From positions 186,001-250,000 of the forward strand of contig NZ_QNVT01000003.1 in NCBI RefSeq assembly GCF_003385515.1: a stretch of 64,000 bases of DNA, read 5' to 3'. The DNA is from Chryseobacterium pennae. GTDB taxonomy: Bacteria; Bacteroidota; Bacteroidia; Flavobacteriales; Weeksellaceae. Under the pieces are notes generated by a model. It was given only the letters and a program-made list of their open reading frames with translations. It did not search any database and was not told the DNA's origin. Positions 62,772-64,000 of the stretch are shown one piece after another (within the stretch, counting starts at the first letter, position 1; each line of letters starts with the position of its first letter). The translations under genes and the position numbers were made by a program.

Positions 62772-63248
62772 GTGGAAATTGAAATTTTAACTTATTTAAG
62801 AGACAATCCGGCAGCTTACCCAGAGAATAAGGAATATGAAGGCAGAATACAACCAATGTCTTTCTCTGAAATTCAAAACCATGAAATGATCTATAATAAT
62901 GGAAAACCTTTTCCTAAAGCATTACGGGAGCTTTTATTTCTGGCTGGGAAATACTGTTATGTGTTGGAACATAATATTCTTGAAATTAATGAATTTCAGG
63001 AAGATCCCAGAGAATGGATGGAAGAGAATAATAAAGCAATTAACCACCCGTTCTATGTAATTGAAATCTGTGATTTTGCAGAATCTTTCTTATTTGTTCA
63101 TCTTGATGAAGGGGATGATCCTATAGTTCGGCATGCTGAATTGTATTGCGAAGAATACAAAGTTTCTTTTATTTCGTGCTTGTGCAGATTATCTGCTTTT
63201 ATAAATCATAGGATTGATATGAAGAAGAAGTATCGTGATCCATTTTAA
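62772..63248 (+). CDS. SUKH (SMI1/KNR4)-like immunity-type protein
   Basis: A 158-residue protein starting at GTG, since no ATG fits. SUKH superfamily pattern: an N-terminal helix, an SFSEIQNHEMI segment, FPKALRELLFLAG (the helix and LG-type motif), then PFYVIEICDFAESFLFVHLDEGDDP, the usual strand with acidic loop, as separate blocks. SUKH proteins are established immunity proteins for polymorphic toxins in bacteria. This is the best single piece of evidence that the array is an immunity array. Confidence 0.65.
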   Translation: MEIEILTYLRDNPAAYPENKEYEGRIQPMSFSEIQNHEMIYNNGKPFPKALRELLFLAGKYCYVLEHNILEINEFQEDPREWMEENNKAINHPFYVIEICDFAESFLFVHLDEGDDPIVRHAELYCEEYKVSFISCLCRLSAFINHRIDMKKKYRDPF

Positions 63249-63275
63249 TCCATTTTTAGCACAGTTTTAATGATG

Positions 63276-63683
63276 ATGAACTTAAAAAACTTTACCATTA
63301 TCAGTCACCAAATAAGTTTTAATAATCCATATTACGCCAATCTGGAAAATTTATTGAATAACGATTTTAAAACTACCTCAGTTGTAACCCAATTTTTAAC
63401 CGAACTGATAAACCTGATTGAAAATTGGGAAGATATAGCGGTTAGAGAAGCATTTATAGAAAAAGAAGGCGGTTATTGGGATTGGAAGGACCTTCTGGAT
63501 TCTAAGGTAACAGGAAACTGGTTTACATTTTTCAAATTTGAAGATCTCGGAGGTTATATTAATGTTGATACCAAAACTTTTTATCTTGAAAACTCCCTAC
63601 TTCCTAATGAAGCAGTTATTGATATGTCATTGGAAGAGTTTATAGACGTCTTACAGCAATGGAAGCAAATTCTAAGCAAATAA
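63276..63683 (+). CDS. Immunity-like protein, family 3, copy A
   Basis: A 135-residue protein. I start at the third of three consecutive ATG codons because the next paralogue begins at that point (M-x-L-K-N-[FY]). Motifs: ISFNNPYYANLENLLNNDF, GGYWDWKDL, GNWFTFFKFEDLGGY, and the C-terminal SLEEFIDVLQQWKQIL, which echoes the family 2 ending. No recognised family. Confidence 0.55.
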   Translation: MNLKNFTIISHQISFNNPYYANLENLLNNDFKTTSVVTQFLTELINLIENWEDIAVREAFIEKEGGYWDWKDLLDSKVTGNWFTFFKFEDLGGYINVDTKTFYLENSLLPNEAVIDMSLEEFIDVLQQWKQILSK

Positions 63684-63717
63684 TTACCCAATACTATCAC
63701 ATTATTCATCATAGACA

Positions 63718-64000
63718 ATGGATTTGAAGAACTATATCATCACTCATCATAAAATTAATTTTAATGATCCCCAATATAATAACCTTCAAAACTTATTAAA
63801 CTCAGATTTTAATCATCTGAAAACTTTAGACAGTTTTTTGAACGAATTATTGTATTTAAAAAAACATTGGAATAATATCCAATTAAGAGACACATTTATT
63901 GAAACAAGATTAGGAGGATATTGGGACTGGGAAGGATTAGAAGCCCATAATGTCTCTGGAAACTGGTTTACAGTGATCGCATTTGATGATTTAAATGGCT
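63718..64000 (+). CDS. Immunity-like protein, family 3, copy B (cut by window end)
   Basis: Partial: about 94 codons are visible. It is a paralogue of the preceding gene with INFNDPQYNNLQNLLNSDF, LGGYWDWEGLE and GNWFTVIAFDDLNG. No stop in the window, so the array continues past 64000. Confidence 0.6.
   Translation, partial: MDLKNYIITHHKINFNDPQYNNLQNLLNSDFNHLKTLDSFLNELLYLKKHWNNIQLRDTFIETRLGGYWDWEGLEAHNVSGNWFTVIAFDDLNG

Overview
The window is AT-rich chromosomal DNA from a member of the Bacteroidota. It most resembles Flavobacteriia of the Chryseobacterium/Weeksellaceae type. This assignment is inferred from three SusC/SusD pairs, TAnnTTTG-type -7 promoter boxes, mevalonate-route HMG-CoA synthase, GreA-like, DUF5117 and DUF3575 proteins, and many Sec or lipoprotein signals. 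No rRNA, tRNA or CRISPR array was seen.

Layout. 1-10.1 kb is a mixed housekeeping block: a GH13 lipoprotein, a GreA-like protein, a secreted protein made of six 24-residue repeats, thyA, a GT-C-like membrane protein, an M1 aminopeptidase and HMG-CoA synthase. 10.5-19.9 kb carries two tandem SusC/SusD pairs with near-identical SusC N-termini. 20-24.4 kb is an alcohol/aldehyde oxidation island: an AraC regulator divergent from aldehyde dehydrogenase, AdhP and DUF779. A DAACS symporter, an S8 peptidase, a decayed IS1182 transposase, a CbpA/CbpM chaperone pair, a PLP beta-synthase, a FtsX-like permease and a divergent NamZ (DUF1343) follow. 33.4-37.1 kb is a minus-strand group: thioredoxin, a DUF3575-like barrel, a small membrane protein and a membrane-anchored TPR-AraC regulator. 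37.6-41.3 kb holds three modular secreted proteins, one broken by an in-frame stop, and two small HTH proteins. 41.4-43.4 kb is an HxlR regulator divergent from an esterase and an isochorismatase-like hydrolase.

43.7-53.5 kb looks like one regulated nutrient-uptake locus. A LytS-type kinase comes first, then a DUF5117 zinc metalloprotease, SusC and SusD, and finally a LytTR response regulator. A 14-bp direct repeat with a 21-bp period lies just upstream of the protease-susCD promoter. That spacing is typical of LytTR operators, so the kinase and regulator may control the genes between them.

54.1-64.0 kb is a same-strand array of at least 14 small diverse genes that runs off the window. Six belong to one divergent paralogous family, three to a second and two to a third. 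One is SUKH/SMI1-like, one is a lipoprotein, and gene fragments are interspersed. It reads as a polymorphic-toxin immunity (polyimmunity) array. No toxin is visible, though a secreted protein of unknown function (54147-55607) is coupled to its first gene. Several intergenic regions carry a dispersed repeat family built on GGAAGC-type units.
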